The position numbers were made by a program, and so were the translations under genes. From the NCBI RefSeq assembly GCF_001562115.1, contig NZ_CP013926.1, positions 1,612,001-1,676,000 on the forward strand: a stretch of DNA of 64,000 nucleotides, given 5' to 3'. Positions 27,164 through 37,390 of the stretch are shown one piece after another. Below the pieces are notes generated by a model. That model was not told the origin of the DNA. It saw only the letters and a program-made list of their open reading frames with translations, and did no database searches. The stretch is from Alteromonas stellipolaris. Lineage in GTDB: Bacteria; Pseudomonadota; Gammaproteobacteria; Enterobacterales; Alteromonadaceae. The first letter of the stretch is position 1. Each line of letters opens with the position of its first letter.

Positions 27164-29830
27164 TTATTTCTTCTTGGCTTTCGCTTTGGTTTTAGCTGCA
27201 GGTTTACTGGCGGCTTGTGTTTCCCACTTACCGTCGTTATACCATGCTGACCAACCTGTGGCTTTACCCGCTTCATTTTCCGACATCACATACTGCTGCT
27301 TGGTCTTACGACTATAGCGAACAATGGCAAGGTTACCTTCCGGATCTTTTTGCGGTGCATCGGCTAGGTAATAGAATTTTTCAGATATTCTATCTCTAAA
27401 GCGCGCTAGTTCTTCCACTTTTGGTGCACGAGTTTCCCGAGATTTAGGGAAGTTATGTGCGGCCATGAAAATACCTGAAGCGCCATCGCGTAGTACAAAA
27501 TGCGCATCGGACTTTTCACAAGGCAGCTCTGGTAAATCTACCGGATCTTCTTTAGGTGGTGCAGCCTCGCCGTTACGTAATAACTTACGCGTGTTTTTAC
27601 ATTCTTCGTTAGTACAGCCGAAGTATTTACCAAAGCGCCCGTTTTTCAGTTCCATGTCACTGCCACACTTATCACATTCGATAATGGGGCCGTCGTAACC
27701 TTTAATCTTGAACGTACCGGTTTCAACTAAGGTACCTTCACAGGTGGGTGTATTACCACACACATGCAGCTTACGGGTTTCGTCCACTAAGTAGCTGTCC
27801 ATGGCAGTACTGCATATTGGACAACGCTTCTTAGCACGCAACGCCTCGGTTTCTAATTCTTCCTCGTCATCTACCTTCACCACTTCATCACCTGGGGTCA
27901 GGTTCATGGTGTTAGTGCAACGTTCTTTTGGCGGTAAATTGTAACCAGAACACCCAAGGAATACGCCGGTAGACGCCGTACGCACGTTCATTTCACGTCC
28001 GCACTTGTCACATGTAATACCCGACGGAATGGCTTGATTAAGGCGCATTCCGCCTTCTTCAGGGGCTTTTTCGGCATTCAGCAACTTGCCGTAAAAATCG
28101 CTGTAGAACAGATTGAGTACGTCTTTCCAATCTTTGTTACCTTCCGCTATATCATCAAGCTGTTGCTCCATGTTGGCGGTAAAGTCGAAACTCATTAGGT
28201 CGTCAAAGTTTTCCATCAAACGATCGTTAACGATTTCACCCATTTTTTCAGCATAAAAACGCTTATTTTCAAGGCGAACATAACCGCGATCTTGAATGGT
28301 CGAAATAATACTTGCGTAAGTTGAAGGTCGGCCGATGCCTCGTTTTTCCAGCTCTTTTACCAAAGACGCTTCGTTAAAACGCGCCACTGGTTTAGTGAAG
28401 TGCTGCTTAGGATCAAGTGCATTTAAGTTTAATACATCGCCTTTTTGAACATCAGGCAGCATCAACTCTTCTTCGCCTTTTTTGCGAAGCTGTGGTTGAA
28501 CACGTGTCCAGCCATCAAACTTTAACACACGGCCTTTGGCTGTTAACTCGTAATTGTTTGCACCTACTCTAATGGTGGTAGCATCATATTTAGCTGGTGT
28601 CATTTGACACGCAACAAACTGGCGCCAAATAAGCTCGTATAAACGCTGAGCATCCCGTTCCATATCGCCTAAATGCGCAGCATTTACCTTAACACTTGAA
28701 GGACGAATGGCTTCGTGCGCCTCTTGCGCTCCTTCTTTACTGCCATAGCGATTCGGCGATTCTGGTAGGTATTTGCTCCCAAAATTGTCTTCGATATATG
28801 CGCGGCAATTATCAAGCGCTTCTTGGCTCAAGTTCGTTGAGTCAGTACGCATATAAGTGATGTAACCCGCTTCATACAAGCGCTGCGCCATCATCATGGT
28901 TTTCTTAACACCAAAACCTAAACGAGTACTCGCAGCTTGCTGCAGCGTTGAAGTAATAAACGGAGCTGAAGGTCGGCTAGACGTAGGCTTAGATTCACGG
29001 CTTTCAACTAAGTACTTAGCGCCATTTAAATCTTCTAATGCTTTGTCTGCTTGCGCTTTATTAACCGGTTTGAACGCTTTACCTTCGTGCTTGGCTACCA
29101 ACATACGTAGCGCCGCTTTTTGCTCGCTGGTTAAGTCGGCGTGAATATCCCAAAACTCTTCTGGAACAAACGCTTTAATCTCGCGCTCACGATCTACCAC
29201 TAGGCGAACAGCAACCGATTGAACACGGCCTGCAGATAAGCCACGTGCTATCTTTTTCCATAGCAATGGCGACACCATAAAGCCAACAACGCGGTCTAGG
29301 AAACGTCTAGCTTGCTGTGCATTTACACGAGCAACGTTAACTTCGCCTGGGTCTGAGAAGGCTTCTTGAATGGCGTTTTTAGTAATTTCGTTAAACACCA
29401 CACGCTGATAGGTTTTGCCTTTACTGCCCAGCAATTCTTGTAAATGCCACGCGATAGCTTCCCCTTCTCTATCCAAATCCGTTGCGAGATAGATAGTGTC
29501 AGCGTCTTTGGCCAAGCGTTTAAGCTCGTTAACCACTTTTTCTTTACCCTGTAAAACCTGATAGTGGGCTTTCCAGTTTTGTTCTGGGTCTACACCCATG
29601 CGGTCAACAAGTTTTAAATATTCATGTCTGCGAAGATATTCTTGTTTGTCTTCTTCGCTATAAGTTTTGAGTTCTTTCGCTGGCTTTTTGGGCTCAACTT
29701 TACCCAATGCCTTCGTAGGCAGATCGCGAACATGGCCGACAGAACTTTTTACGATAAAATCTTTACCAAGATATTTATTTATCGTTTTCGCTTTGGCTGG
29801 CGACTCGACTATGACTAGAGATTTTGCCAT
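27164..29830 (-). CDS. topA: DNA topoisomerase I
   Basis: Type IA topoisomerase (888 residues) that relaxes negative supercoils. The Toprim domain opens [17 protein letters not shown] and carries [14 protein letters not shown] (D-x-D-x-x-G-E). The active tyrosine is Tyr326 in [14 protein letters not shown]. The C-terminus has several zinc ribbons ([24 protein letters not shown]...CTNEEC) and a basic [10 protein letters not shown] tail. Length is close to E. coli TopA (865). It is transcribed from a good promoter at 29852-29881 and is followed by the DUF2058 gene. Confidence 0.97.
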   Translation of the reverse strand: MAKSLVIVESPAKAKTINKYLGKDFIVKSSVGHVRDLPTKALGKVEPKKPAKELKTYSEEDKQEYLRRHEYLKLVDRMGVDPEQNWKAHYQVLQGKEKVVNELKRLAKDADTIYLATDLDREGEAIAWHLQELLGSKGKTYQRVVFNEITKNAIQEAFSDPGEVNVARVNAQQARRFLDRVVGFMVSPLLWKKIARGLSAGRVQSVAVRLVVDREREIKAFVPEEFWDIHADLTSEQKAALRMLVAKHEGKAFKPVNKAQADKALEDLNGAKYLVESRESKPTSSRPSAPFITSTLQQAASTRLGFGVKKTMMMAQRLYEAGYITYMRTDSTNLSQEALDNCRAYIEDNFGSKYLPESPNRYGSKEGAQEAHEAIRPSSVKVNAAHLGDMERDAQRLYELIWRQFVACQMTPAKYDATTIRVGANNYELTAKGRVLKFDGWTRVQPQLRKKGEEELMLPDVQKGDVLNLNALDPKQHFTKPVARFNEASLVKELEKRGIGRPSTYASIISTIQDRGYVRLENKRFYAEKMGEIVNDRLMENFDDLMSFDFTANMEQQLDDIAEGNKDWKDVLNLFYSDFYGKLLNAEKAPEEGGMRLNQAIPSGITCDKCGREMNVRTASTGVFLGCSGYNLPPKERCTNTMNLTPGDEVVKVDDEEELETEALRAKKRCPICSTAMDSYLVDETRKLHVCGNTPTCEGTLVETGTFKIKGYDGPIIECDKCGSDMELKNGRFGKYFGCTNEECKNTRKLLRNGEAAPPKEDPVDLPELPCEKSDAHFVLRDGASGIFMAAHNFPKSRETRAPKVEELARFRDRISEKFYYLADAPQKDPEGNLAIVRYSRKTKQQYVMSENEAGKATGWSAWYNDGKWETQAASKPAAKTKAKAKKK

Positions 29831-29851
29831 ATAATTGAATTAAACCTATTG

Positions 29852-29881
29852 ATTCTAAAGGACTATTTTAGTCATTCTCAA
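29852..29881 (-). promoter_or_regulatory. Sigma70 promoter of topA
   Basis: On the minus strand TTGAGA (29876-29881), an 18-base spacer and TAGAAT (29852-29857) lie 22-51 bases before the topA ATG. Confidence 0.65.
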
Positions 29882-30228
29882 AGATAAAGGGCCCGTAGAC
29901 TGTGCCATTGCGGTGCCCGTGCTTTTTTAACATATATCGACAAAGTGAATGGAAAACAAGATCTTCTTAATAGTTATTCTTCCCATTGCTTCAATCGCGT
30001 GCAATTCCTGTTCACTTTTCAACCACCTTGATTGGCAAGGCGCATAAAAACCGTATAATGCCAGCCATTATGCCTTTGCGCCTAGTAATTAACAGGCATT
30101 TATTATGCTTATTAATCCACGGCTAACAAAAAATGAGGCGTTAGCTTCTCTGTAAATACACCCAAAATCTTGGGTTGTGCATTTATAGGGTAGCGGTCAA
30201 ACGCTCAAACACCAAATAGAGGGAAAGT
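29882..30228. other. Non-coding gap between topA and astB
   Basis: This roughly 350-base divergent region must hold the astB promoter and leader. A/T-rich stretches around 30050-30110 could bind ArgR or a sigma factor, but I found no site good enough to name. GAGGGAAAG just before 30229 is the astB ribosome binding site. Confidence 0.4.
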
Positions 30229-31569
30229 ATGAAGCAATTTGAAGTTAACTTTGATGGGCTTGTCGGCCCAACCCACAACTACGCCGGACTCTCGTTCGGT
30301 AATGTTGCTTCTCTGAACAATGCCAATGCAGTTAGTAGCCCTAAGCAAGCGGCTAAACAAGGTTTACTGAAAATGAAAGCCTTGTCTGACATGGGCATGA
30401 TGCAAGGTGTACTTGCCCCTCAAGAACGCCCAGATATAGCTGCATTACGTCGACTCGGCTTTTCTGGTTCAGATGCCAGAGTGCTAGAAAGCGCTGCAAA
30501 GCAATCTAGAGAGATTTTTCTAGCATGTTGCTCTGCATCAAGCATGTGGACAGCAAACGCCGCCACGGTCTCTCCAAGCGCTGATACAGCTGATGGCCGC
30601 GTGCATTTTACACCTGCAAACCTAACAAACAAGTTTCATCGTTCGTTAGAGCCACAAGTGACAGGCAATATTTTAAAAGCGACCTTCGCAAATGAAAAAC
30701 ACTTTGCCCACCACTTACACCTGCCAGATAACGAACATTTTGGAGACGAAGGCGCAGCAAACCACACTCGTTTGTGTTCAGATTACAGCCATGCAGGGGT
30801 AGAACTCTTCGTATACGGCCGTCACGCTTTCGACCCAAGTAAACCAGCGCCCACTAAATTTCCTGCCCGCCAAACATTAGAAGCATGCCAGGCTGTGGCG
30901 CGCTTGCATGGGTTAAGCGAAGAAGGCGTGGTGTACATGCAGCAAAACCCTGATGTTATCGACCAAGGGGTTTTCCATAATGACGTAATCGCCGTGGGCA
31001 ACCAGAACGTGTTGTTCTACCATGACCAAGCTTTTTATAAAAAAGAAACGGGGCTAAAAGAATTACAAACTAAGTTTGGTGATACTCCACTTCATCTTAT
31101 TGAAGTTCCGACTGACGAAGTATCAGTTCAAGATGCTATTAAAACTTATCTTTTCAATACCCAAATTATCACCTTACCTAATGGTGACATGACGATTATT
31201 GCGCCTACCGACTGTGAAGAAAACGATGCAGTTAAGCGTTATTTAGACAAGCTAGTTACTTTGGGCACGCCGATAAAATCGGTAAACTATTTTGATGTTA
31301 AGCAAAGTATGCGTAATGGTGGCGGCCCCGCGTGCTTGCGTTTACGTGTAGCTATGAACGACCAAGAGCTTGATGCGGTAAATCCCGCGACTTTAATTAA
31401 CGATCTTCAGTTTGCACGTCTTAACAAATGGGTAGATAAACACTACCGTGATGTACTCGCTGAAGACGATTTACGCGATCCTCAATTGCTTATTGAATCG
31501 CGTACAGCGCTAGATGAACTTACCCAGCTATTAAAGCTTGGCTCTGTATATCCATTCCAACAAGGTTAG
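30229..31569 (+). CDS. astB: N-succinylarginine dihydrolase
   Basis: Second enzyme of the arginine succinyltransferase pathway: hydrolyses N2-succinylarginine to succinylornithine, CO2 and ammonia. The start [25 protein letters not shown] is diagnostic, as are [13 protein letters not shown] and the C-terminal [12 protein letters not shown], which carries the catalytic cysteine. The 446-residue length matches E. coli AstB (447). The other ast genes are not in this window, so the pathway is split or partly elsewhere. Confidence 0.96.
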   Translation: MKQFEVNFDGLVGPTHNYAGLSFGNVASLNNANAVSSPKQAAKQGLLKMKALSDMGMMQGVLAPQERPDIAALRRLGFSGSDARVLESAAKQSREIFLACCSASSMWTANAATVSPSADTADGRVHFTPANLTNKFHRSLEPQVTGNILKATFANEKHFAHHLHLPDNEHFGDEGAANHTRLCSDYSHAGVELFVYGRHAFDPSKPAPTKFPARQTLEACQAVARLHGLSEEGVVYMQQNPDVIDQGVFHNDVIAVGNQNVLFYHDQAFYKKETGLKELQTKFGDTPLHLIEVPTDEVSVQDAIKTYLFNTQIITLPNGDMTIIAPTDCEENDAVKRYLDKLVTLGTPIKSVNYFDVKQSMRNGGGPACLRLRVAMNDQELDAVNPATLINDLQFARLNKWVDKHYRDVLAEDDLRDPQLLIESRTALDELTQLLKLGSVYPFQQG

Positions 31570-31585
31570 TATTGTTTTAATTATA

Positions 31586-31611
31586 AAAAAGCCGGCTTAC
31601 GCCGGCTTTTT
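31586..31611. terminator. Bidirectional terminator behind astB
   Basis: AAAAAGCCGGC-TTAC-GCCGGCTTTTT, an 11-bp stem with A/T flanks on both sides, sits between convergent astB and the Ig-repeat lipoprotein gene. Confidence 0.88.
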
Positions 31612-31612
31612 G

Positions 31613-33820
31613 TTAGTTGAATGTAGTACAGTCCGGTACAGAACCGAATGGATTTGCAGGTAGCCCAGCGCCTTCATTAGTCAAGTCATCAGAAGAAACG
31701 CCTAATCGATAATAATGATCTTGGCTCGCTTCACTTCCAGTTGATTGACCGAAAATCGTAATAACCATGTCGTACCAATAACCGTAATTTGCCGGATAAC
31801 GATACTCTAACTCAGCTTGTCCGTTTTCGTCGGTTATACTTGTATCAGCAAAAGTCAACGTTCCTACAATACCAGGAGTTAGGAATTCATCACCATTTGT
31901 ATCTTCTCCTACATCAAGAATACCATTGCCATTAATGTCTTCGTTATTACACTCAACTGTTACGTCAGGCTTGTAAATAGACTCGTCTTCATCCCAATAC
32001 CAATCCCCTTTTAAGAATGTCCCCCCTAAAACACGCTTTACTGGTGTAGCAGATGCGGTTAACTCAACGCCACTAACAGGCTGTCCTGCTGAATCAGAAA
32101 CAAACACAGCAAAGCGTTTTAGGTAAGTGGTTGAATCAGGCTCTTCAATTTCGTTACCAGTGCCAATGGAGATATCAAATGCTCTGTCACCTACTGTCAT
32201 ATACACTTCATCAGTAATTGTTTCATCGCTTGCTACAGAAGCACGAACAATAACCGCATCTTCACTTGAAGGTGCGCCTGAAGTAAATACCGTAGAGGCA
32301 ATACCACTGCTGTCGGTGGTCGATTGAGAAGGTGAAATAGAACCTGTAGATACGTCATCTACATTAAAGTTAACCACGGTATTTTTTACTAAGTTACCTG
32401 AAGGGTCTCTAACAACTGCAGTAATGGTACTTGTTTGACCATCAGGTCCGATAATATCTGGTGTTGCATCTGCAATCAAAGTAGCAGGCTCAACCGCGAC
32501 AAATTCTACTTGCGTCACCGCATTCACCGTAGACTCATTACCCGCTTCAGTTCCTGTGGCAGTAATAGAAGCAAAACCGGCATTGTCAGACTCTATTGAG
32601 ATAGAGGCAATACCGTCAGCATCGGTTGTTACAAGCGCTGCGCCAATAATCTCTCCGCGAGAAGTACTAAATGTTACGTTATTACCAACAGCTGGAGTAC
32701 CATCTTGTAGCCATTGAACACTGATTGTGGCTGCTTCATTCAATGATATTTCTTCATCCGGCACTACCACAAAACTAAATTCGTCTTGTTGAACCTCTAA
32801 TTCAAATTCTACTGACGCATTAAGCGACGAAGCTGTAATGGTATCTTCACCAGATGTGGTTGCCGTGTAAGTAATGGTAGCTTGTCCATCAGCCCCTGTA
32901 TTAACTGAGGTTTCACTGAGTGTACCGTTCTCTGCTTCTAATAGGATAGTTTGATTAACAATGGCTACCCCATCAGAATCTTGTACACGTAGCGTATATT
33001 CGGCAGTGTCATTCAATATGACTGAGTTTGCGCCATTAATCGTCACCTCTGTGCCGGTGATCAAAATATCAACGGTTTTAACTAATGCGCCGGTTTGAGC
33101 CGTTAGGGTTACCGTGCGGTTCGACGCATCATTTTGAGTAGAGACTAATGCTCTGGCAGTACCATCGGCGGTAGTGGTAGATTGCGTTAATTGCAATTCA
33201 ACACCGGCTTCATTACTAGCAGAGAAGTTAACGACAACCCCTTCCATCAAAACACTTTGTTCGTTTTTAATTAATGCAATGAGCTCAATGTCATCTGAAC
33301 CGCTGGAGGCAAGCTGAACCGCGCTTGCATAAAATTGTAATGACGCAGGTTCTTCACTAACCGTAGGAGCTCCAACGGCTGAAAAAGTAGTAGAGCCGCT
33401 TTCACCACTGCTCAAGCTACCTGTGATTTCACCATCACCTGAGGCAGTACTGGCATTAATAGCTATTCTTGCTATCCCGCTGTCATCGGTTCGCGCTGTA
33501 CCGGTATCGTTCCCGAACACGGCTAGTTCGGTATTACTTACTGCGAACGTAACGAGTTGGTCGGCTTGGGCTACACCGTCAGTGTCAGTAACAGTGGCAA
33601 TAACGGTAAGAGAATTGTCGGAGGTTAGGTTGCGGTCAGTTTCACCGCTGGCGTTTTGAACGGTTAATACGATATTAACAGTAGCAGAGGAACCACTGCC
33701 ATCATCTGATCCATCGCTATCATCTCTAGAGACTGAATCGCCTCCTCCGCACGCTGTTAGTATAAATATTGCACTAAATAGCCAGAGTGTCTTAGACAAG
33801 ACTCGCGTAATTTGTCGCAT
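31613..33820 (-). CDS. Surface lipoprotein with bacterial Ig-like (Big_1/invasin-type) repeats
   Basis: A 735-residue predicted lipoprotein. The signal ends IFILTAC followed by GGGDSVSRDDSDGSDDGSGSS, a lipidated cysteine and an acidic Ser/Gly linker. Then come about five Ig-like repeats of roughly 100 residues, each marked by phrases such as DSDGVAIVNQ, DTDGVAQADQ, DSSGIASTVF and TTDADGIASISIE, as in intimin/invasin Big_1 domains. Near the C-terminus, DINGNGILDVGEDTNGDEF is a calcium-loop-like sequence. I chose the ATG at 33818-33820 (MRQITRVLSK); the longest frame adds ten residues. Likely exposed at the cell surface; an adhesion role is inference. Confidence 0.8.
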   Translation of the reverse strand: MRQITRVLSKTLWLFSAIFILTACGGGDSVSRDDSDGSDDGSGSSATVNIVLTVQNASGETDRNLTSDNSLTVIATVTDTDGVAQADQLVTFAVSNTELAVFGNDTGTARTDDSGIARIAINASTASGDGEITGSLSSGESGSTTFSAVGAPTVSEEPASLQFYASAVQLASSGSDDIELIALIKNEQSVLMEGVVVNFSASNEAGVELQLTQSTTTADGTARALVSTQNDASNRTVTLTAQTGALVKTVDILITGTEVTINGANSVILNDTAEYTLRVQDSDGVAIVNQTILLEAENGTLSETSVNTGADGQATITYTATTSGEDTITASSLNASVEFELEVQQDEFSFVVVPDEEISLNEAATISVQWLQDGTPAVGNNVTFSTSRGEIIGAALVTTDADGIASISIESDNAGFASITATGTEAGNESTVNAVTQVEFVAVEPATLIADATPDIIGPDGQTSTITAVVRDPSGNLVKNTVVNFNVDDVSTGSISPSQSTTDSSGIASTVFTSGAPSSEDAVIVRASVASDETITDEVYMTVGDRAFDISIGTGNEIEEPDSTTYLKRFAVFVSDSAGQPVSGVELTASATPVKRVLGGTFLKGDWYWDEDESIYKPDVTVECNNEDINGNGILDVGEDTNGDEFLTPGIVGTLTFADTSITDENGQAELEYRYPANYGYWYDMVITIFGQSTGSEASQDHYYRLGVSSDDLTNEGAGLPANPFGSVPDCTTFN

Positions 33821-33928
33821 AATTCGTTCCTGAACCTCTATAAATGACAATTGGGTCGTTTTTTATGTTTTAAAATCAATAGAATCTGTCACACTAAATA
33901 AAAATATAAAAATGTACAGGGAATTTTA

Positions 33929-35275
33929 ATGTCTCAATCTGCACATAAATTTAGTTTAACCACCAGAATCTTTATCGGCATGATTGCCGGTATCGTGATA
34001 GGTGTGCTTCTTCAAATATTATTCGATGATAGCGGAGATTTCACTTTTTCGGTATTTGGTTTCCAGTTCTCTGCGTATAGCATTTTTGTAGATGGTATAT
34101 TTTCTACCCTTGGGCAGATTTTTATCGCTAGTTTAAAGATGTTGGTGGTGCCATTAGTATTTGTTTCGCTTATTTGCGGTACCAGTACACTTTCCGACCC
34201 AAGTAAATTAGGTCGTTTAGGCGCAAAGTCTGTTGGGCTGTATATTGTCACGACTGCAATAGCAATCACACTGGCAATGAGTATGGCTTTACTTATTTCA
34301 CCAGGAGAAGGCTTAAATCTAACGACTGAAACGTCTTTTGAAGCGAAGACTGCACCAAGTCTTGGTGACGTTATCGTTAATATGTTTCCTAGTAACCCTA
34401 TTAATTCGATGGCGCAAGGCAACATGCTTCAAATCATCGTATTTGCGGTGTTATTCGGTATTTCAATGGCGATGACTGGCGAAGCAGGCAAGCGAGTCAG
34501 TGCGTTTTTCGAAGATATCAACACGGTTATTATGCGCCTTGTAACTATCATCATGAACCTAGCGCCTTACGGTGTGTTTGTGTTGATGGCTAAACTCTTC
34601 TCTACTATTGGTGGCGACACTATCTTTAGCTTGGCCAAATACTTCTTCTTGGTATTTGGTGTGCTTATCATTCATGGATTAGTGACCTACTCAATATTGC
34701 TCAAACTATTGAGCGGCTTGAGCCCAGTTGTGCTGCTGAAAAAAATGCGCGATGCAGCCTTGTTTGCATTTAGTACCTCAAGCAGTAGCGCTACGTTACC
34801 AGTCACCATGGAAACGGCGCGAAACAAACTGGGTATCAACAATTCAGTCGCGTCTTTCACCCTGCCTTTAGGGGCCACTATCAATATGGATGGCACCGCG
34901 ATTATGCAGGGCGTGGCTACCGTATTTATCGCACAAGTTTATGGCGTTGATTTAAGTTTAGGCGACTACATGATGGTGGTGTTAACCGCTACCCTAGCCT
35001 CTATCGGTACGGCTGGTGTGCCAGGGGTAGGCTTAATCATGCTTGCCATGGTATTGCAACAAGTTAACCTACCTGTTGAAGGAATAGCACTGATTATTGG
35101 TGTCGACCGCTTACTTGATATGACCCGTACTGCGGTAAATATCACAGGTGACTGTATGGTGTCATGCGTAGTCGCGAAAAGCGAAGGTGGACTTGATGAA
35201 GATGTTTATTACGACGAACATGCCGGTGAAAAAGAAGAAGACGTGAATTTCAACGAGTTTGATAAGAACGCCTAA
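33929..35275 (+). CDS. Dicarboxylate/amino acid:cation symporter (DAACS family)
   Basis: A 448-residue inner-membrane transporter of the GltP/DctA family. The family reentrant-loop signatures are clear: FSTSSSSATLPVT (serine-rich HP1) and LPLGATINMDGTAIMQG (the NMDGT sodium/substrate motif in TM7), followed by GVPGVGLIMLAMVL (HP2) and DRLLDMTRTAVNITGD (TM8 substrate site). It takes up glutamate, aspartate or C4-dicarboxylates with Na+ or H+; Arg rather than Asp at the TM8 position (MTRTAVN) hints at acidic amino acids or dicarboxylates. It is divergent from the Ig-repeat gene. Confidence 0.93.
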   Translation: MSQSAHKFSLTTRIFIGMIAGIVIGVLLQILFDDSGDFTFSVFGFQFSAYSIFVDGIFSTLGQIFIASLKMLVVPLVFVSLICGTSTLSDPSKLGRLGAKSVGLYIVTTAIAITLAMSMALLISPGEGLNLTTETSFEAKTAPSLGDVIVNMFPSNPINSMAQGNMLQIIVFAVLFGISMAMTGEAGKRVSAFFEDINTVIMRLVTIIMNLAPYGVFVLMAKLFSTIGGDTIFSLAKYFFLVFGVLIIHGLVTYSILLKLLSGLSPVVLLKKMRDAALFAFSTSSSSATLPVTMETARNKLGINNSVASFTLPLGATINMDGTAIMQGVATVFIAQVYGVDLSLGDYMMVVLTATLASIGTAGVPGVGLIMLAMVLQQVNLPVEGIALIIGVDRLLDMTRTAVNITGDCMVSCVVAKSEGGLDEDVYYDEHAGEKEEDVNFNEFDKNA

Positions 35276-35300
35276 TCCCCTCTTGTCTTTTGAACATGAT

Positions 35301-35329
35301 AAAAGGGTTAGCATTGCTAACCCTTTTTT
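35301..35329 (+). terminator. Intrinsic terminator of the symporter gene
   Basis: AAAAGGGTTAGC-ATT-GCTAACCCTTTT followed by T: a 12-bp stem with a U tract 26 bases after the stop. Confidence 0.88.
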
Positions 35330-35403
35330 AATGCCTGTTGGCCATTGCGTTCCCCAATAGGAACGCGCTTTAGAAGTGCAGAGCACTGACAAGCTAAGTA
35401 CAT

Positions 35404-36630
35404 TCAGTGAAGGGATTGAGAGGGAGACACTTTCGTCGCTTTATGGGCGGGGTACCAAGTTGCTAATACGGACATGATGATGGCGACCACACAGGTGACT
35501 ACCACGTCTTGCCACATAAGTGCAGAAGGTAAGAAATCGATAAAATAGATATCACCTGATAGCACTTCTACCCCAAAAACACCCTCTAAGAACTTCACAA
35601 TACGTGAAAGATTAGGGGCAATAATAACAGCAAGGGTTACCCCTACTACTATACCAATGAGTCCATTCAGCACACCTTGGAACATAAACGTGCGCCGAAT
35701 TAGTGTGTCGGTCGCCCCCATAGTTTTTAAGATAGCGATGGCAGGTTGTTTTTCTCGTACCGCCATCACTAATGACGACACAATGTTAAAACACGCCACG
35801 GCAATCACCAGTACCAATGCAATATACACAACGGTGCGAACGAGCTGAATGTCATTGTACAAATGGCCTTGGGTACGGGTCCAATCTGACATATAGACCG
35901 CTTGAGGGTAGCTATAACCTATATCTCGCATGGTGATATAGGCCGAAAATGGATCGTGTAATGTGAAGCGCATACCCAATGCTTGGCCATCTATGCCAGC
36001 GGCCGCGGAAGCTTTCGCAAGGTGCATTAACCCCAATTGATTATCTAGCTCGCCGCCAACATGCATGAAGCCTGCGACGGTTAACGTTATTGATGTAGGT
36101 GCGCTAAAGCGTAAATCTTTCGTGGTGACGGGAATAAGCGCCTGTACGGTATCACCCACCACAATATTAAGTTTGTTGGCAATCCCCTTACCTATCAGCA
36201 CACCGTCGCTGTTTAGCGCGAAGTTCTGCCAATGTTCGTCCGTTACTTGCCGGCTAAAAGTGTTTTGCGCGTCTGCCGCTATGCCCGTCAATGAAATCGC
36301 CTTTAACTCACCTTTGAATTGCAACATGCCGGTAAGCTCGGTGTAAGGCTCAACCTTAGCAATTCTGGGGTCTTGATTAAGTCGATACAGCTGCGCATCT
36401 AAGTTCTCAATGCCCGTCTTGTCGGTGCTATACAATTCGCCGTGAGGAATAACGGTTAAAATACGCTGCGTTAATTCTCGCTCAAAACCATTCATTACAC
36501 TTAGTAAGATAATTAACACGAAACAGCCAAGACCTATGCCTACGGTAGACGACATAGAAATGAATGAGATGAAACGATTTTGGACTTTGGCTCGACGAAA
36601 TCGTTTAGCAAGTTGCCATGCCAGCGCCAC
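35404..36630 (-). CDS. lolE: Lipoprotein-releasing ABC transporter permease LolE
   Basis: A 408-residue FtsX-family permease that, with LolD, extracts outer-membrane lipoproteins from the inner membrane and passes them to LolA. It has one N-terminal helix (about 22-48), a large periplasmic domain (about 50-265) and three C-terminal helices. The segment SGDIYFIDFLPS before the last helix is as in E. coli LolE, as is the ending ATWYPAHKATKVSPSQSL. It overlaps the lolD stop by one base. No lolC is found on the other side of lolD, so this permease may pair with a subunit encoded elsewhere or act as a homodimer. Confidence 0.9.
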   Translation of the reverse strand: MALAWQLAKRFRRAKVQNRFISFISMSSTVGIGLGCFVLIILLSVMNGFERELTQRILTVIPHGELYSTDKTGIENLDAQLYRLNQDPRIAKVEPYTELTGMLQFKGELKAISLTGIAADAQNTFSRQVTDEHWQNFALNSDGVLIGKGIANKLNIVVGDTVQALIPVTTKDLRFSAPTSITLTVAGFMHVGGELDNQLGLMHLAKASAAAGIDGQALGMRFTLHDPFSAYITMRDIGYSYPQAVYMSDWTRTQGHLYNDIQLVRTVVYIALVLVIAVACFNIVSSLVMAVREKQPAIAILKTMGATDTLIRRTFMFQGVLNGLIGIVVGVTLAVIIAPNLSRIVKFLEGVFGVEVLSGDIYFIDFLPSALMWQDVVVTCVVAIIMSVLATWYPAHKATKVSPSQSLH

Positions 36631-37325
36631 TACGATTGTTCCTCAGTTGCGGCGTTTAGTAATTCACCGTCTTTAATACGAAGTACTCTGTCCATACGAT
36701 TAGCAAGCGTAATATCGTGCGTTACCACAACAAAAGCCGTTTGTTTTTGCTCACTTAAGCGTTTCAACAACTGATAAATCTGTTCACCTGTGGTGGCATC
36801 TAAATTACCGGTTGGTTCGTCAGCAAGAACAACCGATGGAGATGTGACCAATGCGCGGGCAATGGCTACCCGTTGACGTTCGCCGCCTGAGAGCGCGCTA
36901 GGTAAATGATCTGCACGGTGAGAAAGCCCTACGTCGTTAAGTAAGGCGTTTGCTTTTGCATTAGCGGTAGTAGCACTCTCGCCGCCAATTCGAAGAGGCA
37001 TGGCAACGTTTTCAAGCGCAGTAAATTCACCAAGCAAATGATGGAATTGATAAATAAACCCCATTTCCTTGTTTCGCAAGGCGGCAAGCTGTTTAGCGTT
37101 TAAGTGTGTAAGTGACTCACCTTTGAACCACACTTCACCGCTTGTGGGCGTGTCTAAACCGCCAAGCAAGTGCAGCAGGGTACTTTTTCCTGAACCAGAG
37201 CTACCTAAAATGGCAACATGCTCACTCGCATTGATAGAAAGTGAAATGTTATTAAGGACAGGCGTACTATTCTCGCCTTCTTGATAAATTTTACAGATTT
37301 TGCGGCAATGTAATACGTCCTGCAT
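36630..37325 (-). CDS. lolD: Lipoprotein-releasing ABC transporter ATPase LolD
   Basis: A 231-residue ATP-binding subunit of the Lol exporter. Walker [10 protein letters not shown] (41-49), Q-loop [17 protein letters not shown] (the LolD-type FHHLL...ENV segment), signature LSGGERQR (145-152) and Walker B VVLADEP ending at Asp169-Glu170 are all intact. It is directly upstream of lolE and translationally coupled to it. The gene upstream is an EAL protein rather than the usual lolC. Confidence 0.95.
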   Translation of the reverse strand: MQDVLHCRKICKIYQEGENSTPVLNNISLSINASEHVAILGSSGSGKSTLLHLLGGLDTPTSGEVWFKGESLTHLNAKQLAALRNKEMGFIYQFHHLLGEFTALENVAMPLRIGGESATTANAKANALLNDVGLSHRADHLPSALSGGERQRVAIARALVTSPSVVLADEPTGNLDATTGEQIYQLLKRLSEQKQTAFVVVTHDITLANRMDRVLRIKDGELLNAATEEQS

Positions 37326-37390
37326 GCAGCCGTTCTTCGTCTTTTAACAATAACTGCATGGTATCGCGGAACGACTGGCAGGCCAACCGA

